Positions 42,562-51,410 of a DNA stretch of 64,000 bases are shown here, piece by piece. The translations under genes and the position numbers were made by a program. The stretch is taken from positions 372,001 to 436,000 of the forward strand of contig CBDIDG010000006.1 in NCBI GenBank assembly GCA_965277615.1, in the 5' to 3' direction. The notes under the pieces are model-generated. The model had not been told where the DNA came from, did not search any database, and saw nothing but the letters and a program-made list of their open reading frames with translations. The stretch's first letter is position 1, and each line of letters begins with the position of its first letter. Origin of the DNA: Bog-532 sp965277615. Its GTDB lineage: Bacteria > Actinomycetota > Actinomycetes > Streptosporangiales > Streptosporangiaceae.

Positions 42562-42932
42562 CCGCTGCGGGCGGCCGCGATTTCCTGGCGGTGGGCGCGG
42601 GTCCAGGAAACCAGGCCCTCGATGGCCACCAGCAGGCCCCGGCCGAGATCGGTCAGGGCGTAGTCGACCCGGGGCGGCACCACCGGGTGCACGGTCCGGG
42701 TGACCAGGCCGTCGCGTTCCAGGTGGCGCAGGGTCAGGGTCAGCATGCGCTGGCTGATCTCGTCGATCTCCCGGTGCAGCTCGGTGAAGCGCCGGGAGCC
42801 CGTCCCCAGCAGCTCGATGATCAGCAGCGACCACTTGTCGGCCAGGCGGTCCAGCAGGTCTCTGATCTCGCACGACGTGGTGTCTCGCACGCGCGAGGCC
42901 GGGTCACGCACATCCGTGTGCCGGTCTGACAT
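42531..42932 (-). CDS. HxlR family winged-helix regulator
   Basis: The 133-aa protein has the HxlR signature: 'CEIRDLLDRLADKWSLLIIELLGTGSRRFTELHREIDEISQRMLTLTLRHLERDGLVTRTVHPVVPPRVDYALTDLG'. The Cys at the beginning of the domain is the position used for redox or electrophile sensing in some HxlR proteins. Several starts are possible; ATG at 42932 has GGAAGA at proper spacing. It diverges from the LLM gene at 43039 and is its likely regulator. The 3' end overlaps the MFS gene. Confidence 0.87.
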   Translation of the reverse strand: MSDRHTDVRDPASRVRDTTSCEIRDLLDRLADKWSLLIIELLGTGSRRFTELHREIDEISQRMLTLTLRHLERDGLVTRTVHPVVPPRVDYALTDLGRGLLVAIEGLVSWTRAHRQEIAAARSGYDARRESSA

Positions 42933-43038
42933 CAATGTGCCGTCTTCCATAATTCGCAGTCTTACTGAAGATTGGGTCACGCACAAGAAGTAACCAATGG
43001 GGCCGGGACTCTGGCTTCGGCGCCGCAGGCTGGAGGCC

Positions 43039-44013
43039 ATGGTGGAGCTAGGCGTGATACTGCCGACGATGTCGCGGCGGGATGGCCGGCCGGGTGACAT
43101 CCGGGCCGCGGCCCAGCAGGCCGAGGAGCGGGGATTCGAATCGGTCTGGTCGGTGGATCAGCTCGTGGCCGGGACCGGGGTGCCGGTGCTGGACAGCCTG
43201 ACCGCGCTGGCCGCGGCCGGGGCCGTGACCCAGCGGATCAAGCTCGGCGTCGGGGTGCTCATCGCCCCGCTGCGCCCGGTGGCCTGGATCGCCAAGCAGG
43301 CCGCGACCTTGCAGTACCTGTCGCAGGACCGGGTGCTGCTCGGGATCGGCGCGGGCGGCGACCGGCACGCCGGGTCGTGGGACGCGGTCGGGGTGTCCCG
43401 GCGCGAACGCGGCCGCCGCACCGACGAGGCCCTGCGCCGACTGCCGGACCTCATCGCGGGCAAGCCGGCCCAGCTCACCGCGGACGGCGAGGAGATCACG
43501 CTCAGTCCCGGGGTGACCGTGCCGCCCATCGTCATCGGCGGCAACTCCGACGCGGCCGCCCGGCGGGCCGGCCAGTTCGGCGACGAGTGGTTCGTCCTGG
43601 CCGGCCCGGACGGCATCCCGCGCTACCAGGCCATGGCGGCCGAGCAGGCGGACCGGTTCGGCCGCCCCGCCCCGGCCATCACCACCAGCGTGATGGTGGC
43701 CCTCGACGGCGACCCCACCGTGCCCGGCCGCGACGCGATCATCAGCCTGCTGAGCGATCCCGACGGCATGTTCGGCGTCCCCGCCGCCCAGGCCCCGGAC
43801 GCCTACCTGCCCGGGGGTCCCGCCGCCCTGGCCGACCACCTCGGCCGCCTGGCCGCAGTGGGCGCCCACCGCACCGTCATCCAGTTCGTGGCCGGCGACT
43901 GGTCCCGCCAAACCGACCTTCTAGCCAAAGCCCGTGCCCAGGCGAATGGCTGCGGACTGAGTGCCGCCGCCGCGGGTCAGGACGCCGAGGGCGCACACCA
44001 AGATCCATCCTGA
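43039..44013 (+). CDS. LLM class flavin/F420-dependent oxidoreductase
   Basis: The 324-aa luciferase-like protein contains 'ELGVILPTMSRRDGRPGDIRAAAQQAEERGFESVWSVDQL', 'RIKLGVGVLIAPLRPVAWIAKQAATLQYLS', 'VLLGIGAGGDRHAGSWDAVGVSRRERGRRTDEAL' and 'VIGGNSDAAARRAGQFGDEWF'. It is a single-domain enzyme of the TIGR03619-like F420 or FMN group. The start is ATG at 43039 or GTG at 43042; GGAGG lies just upstream and better fits the GTG. It is divergent from the HxlR gene, a common pairing of redox sensor and flavin enzyme. Confidence 0.85.
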   Translation: MVELGVILPTMSRRDGRPGDIRAAAQQAEERGFESVWSVDQLVAGTGVPVLDSLTALAAAGAVTQRIKLGVGVLIAPLRPVAWIAKQAATLQYLSQDRVLLGIGAGGDRHAGSWDAVGVSRRERGRRTDEALRRLPDLIAGKPAQLTADGEEITLSPGVTVPPIVIGGNSDAAARRAGQFGDEWFVLAGPDGIPRYQAMAAEQADRFGRPAPAITTSVMVALDGDPTVPGRDAIISLLSDPDGMFGVPAAQAPDAYLPGGPAALADHLGRLAAVGAHRTVIQFVAGDWSRQTDLLAKARAQANGCGLSAAAAGQDAEGAHQDPS

Positions 44014-44167
44014 GGCAGCAAAGTTAGTCGTATGCGCTGAAAAGGCTGCCCGAAACTGCTTGGATCCGGGATTCTGCGGCGTCCCCGCTTCGCAGCACCG
44101 TCCCGGCCGTCACACCTGCCGCTGATGCCCCAGGAGGCTTGGACGCAACACTCCGCTGAATGGCGAA

Positions 44168-44201
44168 CGGCCCGGCTCCGCGCGGACGCGGAGCCGGGCC
44201 G
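44168..44201. terminator. Strong hairpin terminator between LLM gene and sucB
   Basis: CGGCCCGGCTCCGCG (44168-44182) and CGCGGAGCCGGGCCG (44187-44201) are perfect 15-base arms around a four-base loop (CGGA). It lies between two convergent genes and can stop transcription from both. The rest of the gap 44014-44231 shows no gene. Confidence 0.85.
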
Positions 44202-44231
44202 GGGCCGTCAACCCCCGGAGGGGTGCAGAAC

Positions 44232-45872
44232 CTAGAGGCCGAGCTCGGCTTCGAAGCTGCCTTCCTCGAGCCGCTCCTTGACCGTGACCAGGAAGCGGGC
44301 CGCGTCGGCGCCGTCGACGAGGCGGTGGTCGTAGGTGAGGGCGAGGTAGACGACGGAGCGGACGGCGATCACTTCACCGAGGGCGGGGTCGTCCACCACG
44401 ACCGGGCGCTTGACCACGGTGCCGGTGCCGAGGATCCCGACCTCGGGCTGGTTGATGATCGGGGTGTCGAACAGGGCGCCGCGGCTGCCCGTGTTGGTCA
44501 GCGTGAACGTGCTGCCCGACAGCTCATCCGGCCCGACCTGCCCCGAACGGGTCCGGTTGGCCAGGTCAGCGATCTTGCGGGCCAGGCCGCCCAGGTTGAG
44601 GTCGCCGGCGTTGTGGACCACCGGCACCATCAGGCCCCGCTCGGCGTCGACCGCGATGCCCAGGTGCTCGGCGTCGTGGTAGGTGACCTGGTTGTTGGCC
44701 GTGTCGATGACCGCGTTGAGCTTGGGGTGGACCTTCAGCGCCTCGATCGTGGCCAGTGCGAAGAACGGCAGGAAGCTGAGCTTGACTCCCTCGCGGGCCT
44801 CGAAGTCCGCCTTGGCCCGGTCCCGCAACCGCGCGATCGCGGTCACGTCGGCCTCCACCACCGTGGTGAGCTGGGCCGAGGTCTGCAGCGACTCCACCAT
44901 CCGCTTGGCTATGACCGCGCGCGGGCGGGACAGCCGCTGGGTGGTGCCGCGCAGCGAGGACGGCACGACCGGCGCGCGGGTCGGCGCGGCGGCCGGCGCA
45001 CCTCCAGCCGGAGCCTGCGCCGCCGGAGCGGGCGCCTGCGCCGGGGCAGACGGCGCGGCCTGAGCCGGTGCCGCCTGGGCCTGCGCGGCCTGGGCCTGGG
45101 CCGCTGCCTCCTGCTCCCGGCGGCTGCGGGAGGCGTCGAGCACGTCCTGCTTGCGGATCCGGCCGCCGACACCGGTGCCGGACACCGACTCCAGGTCCAC
45201 GCCGTGCTCGGCCGCCAGCTTGCGGACCAGCGGGGTCACGTACGGGCCGTCGCCGCTGCCCGACGGCTGGCCGGAAGCCTGCTGCGGGGGAGCGGCCGGC
45301 GCCTGGGCCGGAGGAGCGGGCGGCGCGGCGGGCGCCTGCTGCGCGGGCGGGGACCAGGACGGGGCCGGGGCCGGCGCTGGAGCCGGGGGCGCCGTGGCCG
45401 CGGCGCCGTTGGTCCCGGTCGCGGGGGAGCCCTGGGTGTCGCCACCGTAACCGCCGGGCTCGGGCGCGGCCTGCGCCTGCTGCGGCGGGGCCGACTGCGC
45501 CTGCTGCGGCGCGGCCGACTGCGCCTGCTCCGCCTGCTGCCCGCCATCCGACGACGACTCAGCCGGAGCCGAAGACTCCGCGGCAGCAGAGTCAGACGGC
45601 GACTCGTCCGGGGCGCCACCACCAGAAGCGTCGGCGCCCTCCTCGATCACCGCGAGCTGCGCGCCGACCTCGACCGTCTCATCCTCACCCACGGCGATCT
45701 CACGCAGTACACCGGCTGCGGGGGAGGGGATCTCGGTGTCGACCTTGTCGGTCGACACCTCGAGCAGCGGCTCATCCGCCTCCACGCGCTCGCCTTCCTT
45801 CTTGAGCCAGCGCGTGACGGTGCCCTCAGTGACGCTCTCACCGAGCTGGGGCATGGATACCGAGACCGACAT
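44232..45872 (-). CDS. sucB: 2-oxoglutarate dehydrogenase E2, dihydrolipoyllysine succinyltransferase
   Basis: The 546-aa protein has one N-terminal lipoyl domain with the modified Lys43 in 'EVSTDKVDTEIPS', a long Pro/Ala/Gln linker (about 80-235) built of short repeats, an E3-binding domain ('VTPLVRKLAAEHGVDLESVSGTG'), and the CoA-acyltransferase domain ending in 'YDHRLVDGADAARFL' with catalytic His516 and Asp520. It carries acyl groups in a 2-oxoacid dehydrogenase complex, most likely 2-oxoglutarate. The start has GAAGGAG upstream. It lies 51 bases downstream of lpdA in the same orientation; E1 is not in the window. Confidence 0.93.
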   Translation of the reverse strand: MSVSVSMPQLGESVTEGTVTRWLKKEGERVEADEPLLEVSTDKVDTEIPSPAAGVLREIAVGEDETVEVGAQLAVIEEGADASGGGAPDESPSDSAAAESSAPAESSSDGGQQAEQAQSAAPQQAQSAPPQQAQAAPEPGGYGGDTQGSPATGTNGAAATAPPAPAPAPAPSWSPPAQQAPAAPPAPPAQAPAAPPQQASGQPSGSGDGPYVTPLVRKLAAEHGVDLESVSGTGVGGRIRKQDVLDASRSRREQEAAAQAQAAQAQAAPAQAAPSAPAQAPAPAAQAPAGGAPAAAPTRAPVVPSSLRGTTQRLSRPRAVIAKRMVESLQTSAQLTTVVEADVTAIARLRDRAKADFEAREGVKLSFLPFFALATIEALKVHPKLNAVIDTANNQVTYHDAEHLGIAVDAERGLMVPVVHNAGDLNLGGLARKIADLANRTRSGQVGPDELSGSTFTLTNTGSRGALFDTPIINQPEVGILGTGTVVKRPVVVDDPALGEVIAVRSVVYLALTYDHRLVDGADAARFLVTVKERLEEGSFEAELGL

Positions 45873-45923
45873 TGTTCTCGTGACTCCTTCGTAAGCTCAC
45901 GCGTGCCAGTGCGGCCCTACGTG

Positions 45924-47318
45924 TCAGGCGTGTACGTGCAGGGGCTTGCCGGCGAGCGCCAGCATGGCCTCACCCATGATTTCCGACTGGGTGGGGTGCG
46001 GGTGAATCAGCTGCGCCACGTCGGCCGGCTCGGCTTCCCAGTTGTAGATGAGCTGGCCTTCGGCGATGAGCTCGCCGACCCGGGAACCGACCAGGTGGAT
46101 GCCGAGGACGCGGCCGGGGCTGCCGTCCTCGTTCTTGGCCGCGATGACCTTACCCGCGCCCTGCGTCTGCAGGATCACGCTCCGGCCGTTGCCGCCCAGG
46201 GGGTAGGTGAACTCCACGGTCTCGATTCCCCGGTCCTTGGCCTGCGCGGCGGAGATGCCGACCGAGGCCACCTCGGGGTCGGAGTAGGTGATCCGGGGCA
46301 CGCCGTCGTAGTCGATCAGGTGCACCTCGAGGCCACCGATCCGCTCGGCCACCAGGATGCCCTCGGCGAAGCCGACGTGCGCGAGCTGCGGGGTGGCGAT
46401 CAGGTCGCCCACGGCCGAGATCGTCGGCACCGAGGTCCGGCAGTACTCGTCGACCTTGACGTAGCCGCGCTCCATCTCCACGCCGGCCTCCTCGTAACCG
46501 AGGTCGGCCGAGACCGGGCCGCGGCCCACCGCGACCAGCAGCACCTCCGCGTCCAGCGTCTTGCCGCCCGCGAGCGTCACGGTCACGCCGCTGTCGGTGT
46601 GCTTGACGCTCTCGAACCGGGCGCCGAGCTCGAAGCCGATGCCGCGGCGGCGGAACGCCCGCTGCAGCAGCTTGGCGCTGGACTCGTCCTCCAGCGGCAG
46701 CAGCTGGGGCAGCATCTCCACGATCGTGACGTCGGCCCCGAACGAGCGCCACACGCTGGCGAACTCGACGCCGATGACCCCGCCGCCGAGGATGATCACC
46801 GAGCTGGGCACCCGGCCGTAGCGGAGCGCCTCGTCGCTGGAGATGACCCGCTCGCCGTCCAGCTCCAGGCCGGGCAGGCTCTTCGGCACCGAACCGGTGG
46901 ACAGCACGATGTGCTCGCCCTCGTACACCGTGTCGCCCACCTGGACCTGCGTGGGCGAGATCAGCTTGCCGTAGCCGTCGATGGTGTCGATCTTGCGGCT
47001 GGCCAGGGTGGACTGCAGGCCCTTCCAGAGCCGGTCCACCACCTTGTCCTTGTAGGCCAGCACGCCGTCGATGTCGATGCCCTCGTAGCTGGTCCGGACC
47101 CCAAACGTCTCGCTCTCGCGCGACAGGTCGGCGACCTCCGCGGCGTGCAGCAGCGCCTTGGTCGGGATGCAACCCCGGTGCAGGCAGGTCCCGCCGACCC
47201 GGTCCTTCTCGATCAGCGCGACGCGCTTGCCCATCTCAGCAGCGCGCAGTGCGCATGCGTACCCTCCGCTGCCGCCACCTAGTACGACGATGTCGTAGGT
47301 GACGCTGCCCTCTGCCAC
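45924..47318 (-). CDS. lpdA: Dihydrolipoyl dehydrogenase
   Basis: The 464-aa flavoprotein has the FAD motif 'YDIVVLGGGSGGYACALRAAEMG', the redox disulfide Cys45 and Cys50 in 'GGTCLHRGCIPTKALL', the NAD motif 'VIILGGGVIGVEFASVW', 'ISAVGDLIATPQLAHVG', and the C-terminal His-Glu base in 'IHPHPTQSE'. It reoxidises the dihydrolipoyl arms of 2-oxoacid dehydrogenases such as SucB. I chose GTG at 47318 because GGGAG stands seven bases upstream; a longer TTG start at 47345 has no ribosome site. It is the first gene of the lpdA-sucB operon. Confidence 0.95.
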   Translation of the reverse strand: MAEGSVTYDIVVLGGGSGGYACALRAAEMGKRVALIEKDRVGGTCLHRGCIPTKALLHAAEVADLSRESETFGVRTSYEGIDIDGVLAYKDKVVDRLWKGLQSTLASRKIDTIDGYGKLISPTQVQVGDTVYEGEHIVLSTGSVPKSLPGLELDGERVISSDEALRYGRVPSSVIILGGGVIGVEFASVWRSFGADVTIVEMLPQLLPLEDESSAKLLQRAFRRRGIGFELGARFESVKHTDSGVTVTLAGGKTLDAEVLLVAVGRGPVSADLGYEEAGVEMERGYVKVDEYCRTSVPTISAVGDLIATPQLAHVGFAEGILVAERIGGLEVHLIDYDGVPRITYSDPEVASVGISAAQAKDRGIETVEFTYPLGGNGRSVILQTQGAGKVIAAKNEDGSPGRVLGIHLVGSRVGELIAEGQLIYNWEAEPADVAQLIHPHPTQSEIMGEAMLALAGKPLHVHA

Positions 47319-47445
47319 GGAACGCTCCCTATCTGTCAGCTTCAAGTCGCTGTGTCCATCATTTCACTCCACAGGACCGGTCTGGAGGAGAGTTTGCCCA
47401 CGCAAACGGCCCAGCTGAAGTGAGTCTGCCCACGATCACGCGGGC

Positions 47446-47472
47446 TTACCCGGCATGATCACGGCCGGGTAA
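47446..47472 (-). terminator. Hairpin terminator downstream of pepA
   Basis: TTACCCGGC (47446-47454) and GCCGGGTAA (47464-47472) are perfect 9-base arms with a 9-base loop, 32 bases beyond the pepA stop. It separates pepA from the lpdA promoter. The remaining part of the 47319-47504 gap is probably that promoter region. Confidence 0.7.
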
Positions 47473-47504
47473 CAGCAGTAACGAAAGCAAACCGCCGGCA
47501 CCGA

Positions 47505-49091
47505 TCATTCCGTGGGCAGGGTGCCCGCCGCCACGTCCTCGGCGATCTGGACCAGGGCCCGGGTGGCCGCGCCGGTGCCGCCGCGCGGGGTGTACCCCCA
47601 GGCGCCGGACTCGTTGAAGGCCGGCCCGGCGATGTCCAGGTGAGCCCAGCTCACCCCGGCCGGCACGAACTCGCGCAGGAACAGGCCCGCGACCAGCATG
47701 CCGCCGTTGCGGTCGGGGGAGACGTTGGTCAGGTCGGCCACCGTGGAGTCCAGGCCCTTACGCAGCTCTTCCGGCAGCGGCATGGCCCACGCGGCCTCAC
47801 CGGCCCGGGTCGACGACTGGGCCACGCTGGCGGCCACTTCGTCGTCGCTGCCCATCACGCCCGCGACCCGGGAGCCGAGCGCGACCAGCTGGGCGCCGGT
47901 CAAGGTGGCGATGTCGATCAGCAGGTCGGGGGAGTCCTGGGCCGACCGGGCCATCGCGTCGGCCATCACCAGCCGGCCCTCGGCGTCGGTGTTGAGCACC
48001 TCGACGGTCTTGCCGCCGTGGATGGTTATCACGTCGGACGGCCGCTGCGCGGACCCGCTCGGCATGTTCTCCGCCAGTGACAGGTAACCGACCACGTTCA
48101 CGACCGGGCTCAGGGCCGAGATGGCCTGCAGCGCGCCGAGCACCGCCGCGGCCCCGCCCATGTCCGACTTCATCCACTCCATCGACTTGGGCGGCTTGAG
48201 CGACAGGCCGCCGGAGTCGAACGTGATGCCCTTGCCCACCAGCACCAGCGTCCGGGTCGCGTCCGGGTGGGTGTAGGCCAGGCGAACCAGGCGGGGCGGG
48301 TGCACCGAGCCCTGGCCGACGCCGAGGATGCCGCCGTAACCGCCCTCGGCCAGTTGGTGCTCGTCCAGCACATCGATGTCCAGCCCGGCCGCGGCCGCCA
48401 CCCGCTGCGCCTCGGCCGCGAATGTGGCCGGAACCAGGTCGGACGGCCCGGTGTTGACCAGGTCGCGCACCAGCGTGACCGCGTCGGCCAGTACCTGGGC
48501 CCGCCGCGTGACCGCGTCCGCTTCATCAGCCGGGAGCTGGGTCAGCAAGGTCAGCTCGGCGTCGGTGACGACACCCGTGGTCCGGTACCGGCGGAACGAG
48601 TAGCCGCCCAGCAGTGCGCCCAGCGCCACCGCACCGGCCTCGGTCGCATCCCGGGCCGGCAGGGCCAGCTCGATGTGCCGCTTCTCGCCGTGGGCCGCGC
48701 TACCCGAGCCGTTCAGGGCGGCGCCGTTGAGGCCCCCGCTCGCGGCCGGACGCGCGGCGGTCAGCGCGCGGACGGCCGCACCCGCGGCGCGGCGCAGCGT
48801 CTCCGGCTCGAACCGGGCCTGGTCGTCGGAACCGTCTGGCGCCTGGCCGAGGCCAACAGCCACGATCACCGGGACCGGCAGCTTGCCCGCCGCGGGGATC
48901 TTGGTCACTTCCTCGGTGCGGCCGGTCGCGTCGAGCGCGGTGAGCAGCTCGGTCAGGGTCCCGCCGAGCGCCTCGTCCACCTCGTGTGCTCCGGGGGCGG
49001 GGCGGGGTCCGTCCGCGCCCTGGATCACGCCGACGATGAGAGCGTCGGCCTCGGTGGCGCGCGCCGACGCCCCGCTGGTGTGAATCGTCAT
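47505..49091 (-). CDS. pepA: Leucyl aminopeptidase
   Basis: The 528-aa protein is an M17 peptidase. Its N-terminal 'macro-like' half leads to the catalytic half with 'LVGKGITFDSGGLSLKP', 'MKSDMGGAAAVLGALQAI', the signature 'NTDAEGRLVMADAM', 'DIATLTGAQLVALGSRVAGVM', and a final 'GVSWAHLDIAGPAFNESGAWGYTPRGGTGAATR'. Asp, Lys, Glu and Arg ligands for the two metals are in place. It removes N-terminal residues from peptides in the cytoplasm. ATG at 49091 follows AGGGTGACG; the longer in-frame extension upstream looks non-coding. Confidence 0.95.
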   Translation of the reverse strand: MTIHTSGASARATEADALIVGVIQGADGPRPAPGAHEVDEALGGTLTELLTALDATGRTEEVTKIPAAGKLPVPVIVAVGLGQAPDGSDDQARFEPETLRRAAGAAVRALTAARPAASGGLNGAALNGSGSAAHGEKRHIELALPARDATEAGAVALGALLGGYSFRRYRTTGVVTDAELTLLTQLPADEADAVTRRAQVLADAVTLVRDLVNTGPSDLVPATFAAEAQRVAAAAGLDIDVLDEHQLAEGGYGGILGVGQGSVHPPRLVRLAYTHPDATRTLVLVGKGITFDSGGLSLKPPKSMEWMKSDMGGAAAVLGALQAISALSPVVNVVGYLSLAENMPSGSAQRPSDVITIHGGKTVEVLNTDAEGRLVMADAMARSAQDSPDLLIDIATLTGAQLVALGSRVAGVMGSDDEVAASVAQSSTRAGEAAWAMPLPEELRKGLDSTVADLTNVSPDRNGGMLVAGLFLREFVPAGVSWAHLDIAGPAFNESGAWGYTPRGGTGAATRALVQIAEDVAAGTLPTE

Positions 49092-49240
49092 CGTCACCCT
49101 GCCGATGCTAGTGCCTGGACGGTGCGCGCCGTCATCTCCCGCTCGGGCGTCCGGCCTGCTCCACAGGCCCACGGGCCCGGCGCGGCCGGGGTGGCGTGGC
49201 CACGGCACAAGGGATCGGTCGGGGATAACCGGCGCATGTT

Positions 49241-49259
49241 TGAAATAGACCTTATTTCA
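49241..49259. promoter_or_regulatory. Inverted repeat in the cobS-pepA gap
   Basis: TGAAATA-GACCT-TATTTCA is a perfect 7-base inverted repeat, AT-rich against its surroundings, about 150 bases upstream of pepA and 100 bases after cobS. It may be an operator. Nothing else was recognised in the 270-base gap. Confidence 0.4.
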
Positions 49260-49361
49260 CGGATGCCGTTGAGTTTCACCCCGCACGCGAAGGTGTGCCG
49301 CATCTGTGTCCTGACCAGCCCGAGTGAGCAGGCTGTCCGGCGGCCCTCGCCTCCTGCCTCG

Positions 49362-50192
49362 TCAGCTGATCGCGGTGACCAGCAGGCAGGCCGCGGTGGC
49401 CGCCTCGGACACGGCCCCGAGCACGTCCCCGGTGACCCCGCCCAGCCGCCGGGCCCCGTGCTCGCCCAGGGCGATTCCGGTCACCAGGCCCGCGCCCACC
49501 GCGACCGGCAGGATCCACTGCACCGGGACGTCCGCCACCGCCGCGGCCAGGAAGATCCCGCCCACGGTCACGGCCAGCACGGCCACGGTCACCGCAGCCG
49601 CGGCGGCCGGGGCCACGCTGCCGGCCACCATCGCGCCCAGCCCATCCGGCCGCGTCGGCGGCACGCCGCGGCGGCAGGCCCACGTGATGGCCAGCCGGCC
49701 GGTCACTGCGGCCACGATGATCGCGGGCACACCGCGCCCGGCCGCGTCGGCCTGGGTGAGGCCCGCCACCTGGATCAGCAGCGTGAGCACCAGCGTCACC
49801 ACGCCGAACGGCCCGATGTCCGACCGCCGCATCACCTCCAGCGCCCCGGCCGGCGGCCGCCGGCTGCCCAGCCCGTCGGCCAGGTCAGCCAGGCCGTCCA
49901 GGTGCAGGCCGCGGCTGAGCACGGCCAGCGACCCGACCGCCAGCACCGCCGCGACCAGCGACCCGGTGTGCAGCAGCTGCCCGAAGACGTAGAGCACCGC
50001 CGCCGCGATCGCGCCGAGCACCAGCCCTACCGCCGGCGCCCACAGCATCGCCTCCGCCGCGCTCTGCCGCGACGGCCCGGCCAGCGGCGACGAGGCGCCG
50101 GGTCGCGGCTCGGGCGGGTGGGCCGCCGGGACGATGGACTCGGGCAAGATGCTGAGCAGTGTCACTGACAATCTCAGTCCGTCCCGGCTCAT
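49362..50192 (-). CDS. cobS: Adenosylcobinamide-GDP ribazoletransferase (cobalamin synthase)
   Basis: The 276-aa membrane protein starts 'MSRDGLRLSVTLLSILPES', has the CobS metal motif in 'SRGLHLDGLADLADGLGS' and 'RRSDIGPFGVVTLVL', and about seven hydrophobic helices. It joins adenosylcobinamide-GDP and alpha-ribazole to form adenosylcobalamin (phosphate). The region around residues 17-45 is a Pro-rich insertion not present in all members. No cobalamin riboswitch was found just upstream, and other cob genes are not in the window, so the pathway is dispersed. The start is divergent from the gene at 50271. Confidence 0.9.
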   Translation of the reverse strand: MSRDGLRLSVTLLSILPESIVPAAHPPEPRPGASSPLAGPSRQSAAEAMLWAPAVGLVLGAIAAAVLYVFGQLLHTGSLVAAVLAVGSLAVLSRGLHLDGLADLADGLGSRRPPAGALEVMRRSDIGPFGVVTLVLTLLIQVAGLTQADAAGRGVPAIIVAAVTGRLAITWACRRGVPPTRPDGLGAMVAGSVAPAAAAAVTVAVLAVTVGGIFLAAAVADVPVQWILPVAVGAGLVTGIALGEHGARRLGGVTGDVLGAVSEAATAACLLVTAIS

Positions 50193-50257
50193 GAACGTTC
50201 ACCTTAGGGCGAACGGGACGTCCGCAGCAGCACCTTTCGGGTCGCGCAGCAGACACG

Positions 50258-50263
50258 TACTAT
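50258..50263 (+). promoter_or_regulatory. Candidate -10 element of a leaderless transcript
   Basis: TACTAT is followed by seven bases and the ATG at 50271. This is a consensus-like -10 at the distance expected for transcription starting at the start codon, and no ribosome binding site is present. Confidence 0.55.
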
Positions 50264-50270
50264 CTCAACT

Positions 50271-50666
50271 ATGGCGGAATGGTGGTCGATCGAGGTCTTT
50301 CACGCCGACCTGTCGGCCCGGCAGTGGAAGAGCTCGTATGAGAACGCGCTGATCGAGGCGGCCCTGACCCACGGGGCGCTCAACTGGGGCTGGCACGAGC
50401 ACCGCACCGGTGTCGTGCTGGAGGTCGAGTTCACCGACGATGCGGCCTGGGAGACGTTCCGGACCCTGCCCGCCGTCCGGGCCGCGCTGGACGCGGCGCC
50501 GGACCCGGTGAACGGGCTGATCGTCTACCGCGGGCGCGGGGGCGCGTCCGGCTCCCGCTGGCCGCGACGCCGCGGGCCGAAGCCGGGCGCGGACGCGCTG
50601 GCCCGGCCGGAGCCCGCCGAGGAGAAGGTCCTGGACCTGACCGAGGCGGCGCCGCCCGGATGGTGA
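50271..50666 (+). CDS. Conserved actinobacterial protein of unknown function
   Basis: The 131-aa protein has an N-terminal domain of about 85 residues ('EWWSIEVFHADLSARQWKSSYENALIEAALTHGALNWGWHEHRTGVVLEVEF') with a strand-helix-strand pattern and many conserved Trp residues, and a basic, Pro-rich tail. I know it only as a recurring actinobacterial hypothetical protein. It lies between cobS and the DUF5998 gene. The start is set by the ATG seven bases after a TACTAT element. Confidence 0.65.
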   Translation: MAEWWSIEVFHADLSARQWKSSYENALIEAALTHGALNWGWHEHRTGVVLEVEFTDDAAWETFRTLPAVRAALDAAPDPVNGLIVYRGRGGASGSRWPRRRGPKPGADALARPEPAEEKVLDLTEAAPPGW

Positions 50667-50771
50667 TTCCCGCGGCCCGGGGCACCGGCCGCGCCGGGTG
50701 CGCGCATCGTTTGCACCCGCTGTTTACCTGGTGCGGCGAATCCATCGTCCGGTACAGGGCAGGATGGGTAC

Positions 50772-51365
50772 ATGAGGGAAACGCGAGTCACCGCGGATGA
50801 CCTGCGCGCCGCGATCGAGCGCACGGGTTACTACCCGGGGCTGGTTACCGACGCCGTGTGGGAGTCGCTGGGGGCCGAGCCAGTCACGGCCTACGTCGTT
50901 ACGCACGACGCGATTTTCGATCCCGGCATGGAGGTCCGCCGTCACATCACCGTGCTGGCCCTGACCCCGACCCGGCTGATCTACTCCCACACCGACGAGC
51001 ACCCGCCGGAGGAGCCGGACGGGCGGCCGCAGGCCGAGACCAGCACCGAGGCGGTGCGGTTCTCCCGGGTGTCGTCGGTCGCGCTGACCCGGGTCGTGCC
51101 CGATCCGGCGTCCTACGTGGCCGGGGTCACGATGCCCAGCGAAGTGGTGCTGACCATCGGCTGGAACGTGCTGTCCCACGTCGAGCTGGAGCCCGCCCAC
51201 TGCGGCGACGAGAACTGCGAAGCCGACCACGGCTACATGGGCACGATCACCGCTGACGACCTGACGCTGCGGATGAGCGAGGCGGCCGACGGCGAGGACG
51301 GGGTGCGCCAGGTGATGTCGTTCGCGTCCGCGCTGTCCGACGCCACCGCCGGCGCCGGACGGTAA
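50772..51365 (+). CDS. DUF5998 family protein
   Basis: The 197-aa protein matches DUF5998: 'TADDLRAAIERTGYYPGLVTDAVWESLG', 'HITVLALTPTRLIYSHTDEH', 'AVRFSRVSSVALTRVVPDP' and 'LSHVELEPAHCGDENCEADHGYMGTITADDLTLRMS'. The C-x4-C-x3-H arrangement (CGDENCEADH) could bind a metal. The family is actinobacterial and has a lipid- or membrane-phenotype-free record to my knowledge; no function is assigned. It lies 45 bases before the phosphatase-like gene, in the same direction, and these neighbours tend to stay together. Confidence 0.85.
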   Translation: MRETRVTADDLRAAIERTGYYPGLVTDAVWESLGAEPVTAYVVTHDAIFDPGMEVRRHITVLALTPTRLIYSHTDEHPPEEPDGRPQAETSTEAVRFSRVSSVALTRVVPDPASYVAGVTMPSEVVLTIGWNVLSHVELEPAHCGDENCEADHGYMGTITADDLTLRMSEAADGEDGVRQVMSFASALSDATAGAGR

Positions 51366-51410
51366 GGCGCACGTTGCCGTAACCCGGCCGCGAGTGACAG
51401 GATGTGCCGG

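Noticed and set aside
41077..42873. A 598-codon minus-strand frame opposite the MFS gene
   Set aside because: It is an antisense artefact of high GC content: low-complexity Gly/Arg/Pro/His protein, and the plus-strand MFS gene has clear membrane helices and motifs.
44160..47282. A 1040-codon open frame on the plus strand opposite sucB and lpdA
   Set aside because: It is the antisense shadow of two well-conserved genes. The composition is Arg/Gly/His rich with no domain, and it spans the terminator and two gene starts.
49094..49303. A 69-codon minus-strand frame upstream of pepA
   Set aside because: It has no ribosome binding site, no recognisable domain and crosses the inverted repeat at 49241; it more likely covers the pepA leader and promoter.
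50193..50270. Possible cobalamin riboswitch before cobS
   Set aside because: The gap is only 78 bases and I see no B12-box-like sequence or room for the fold.
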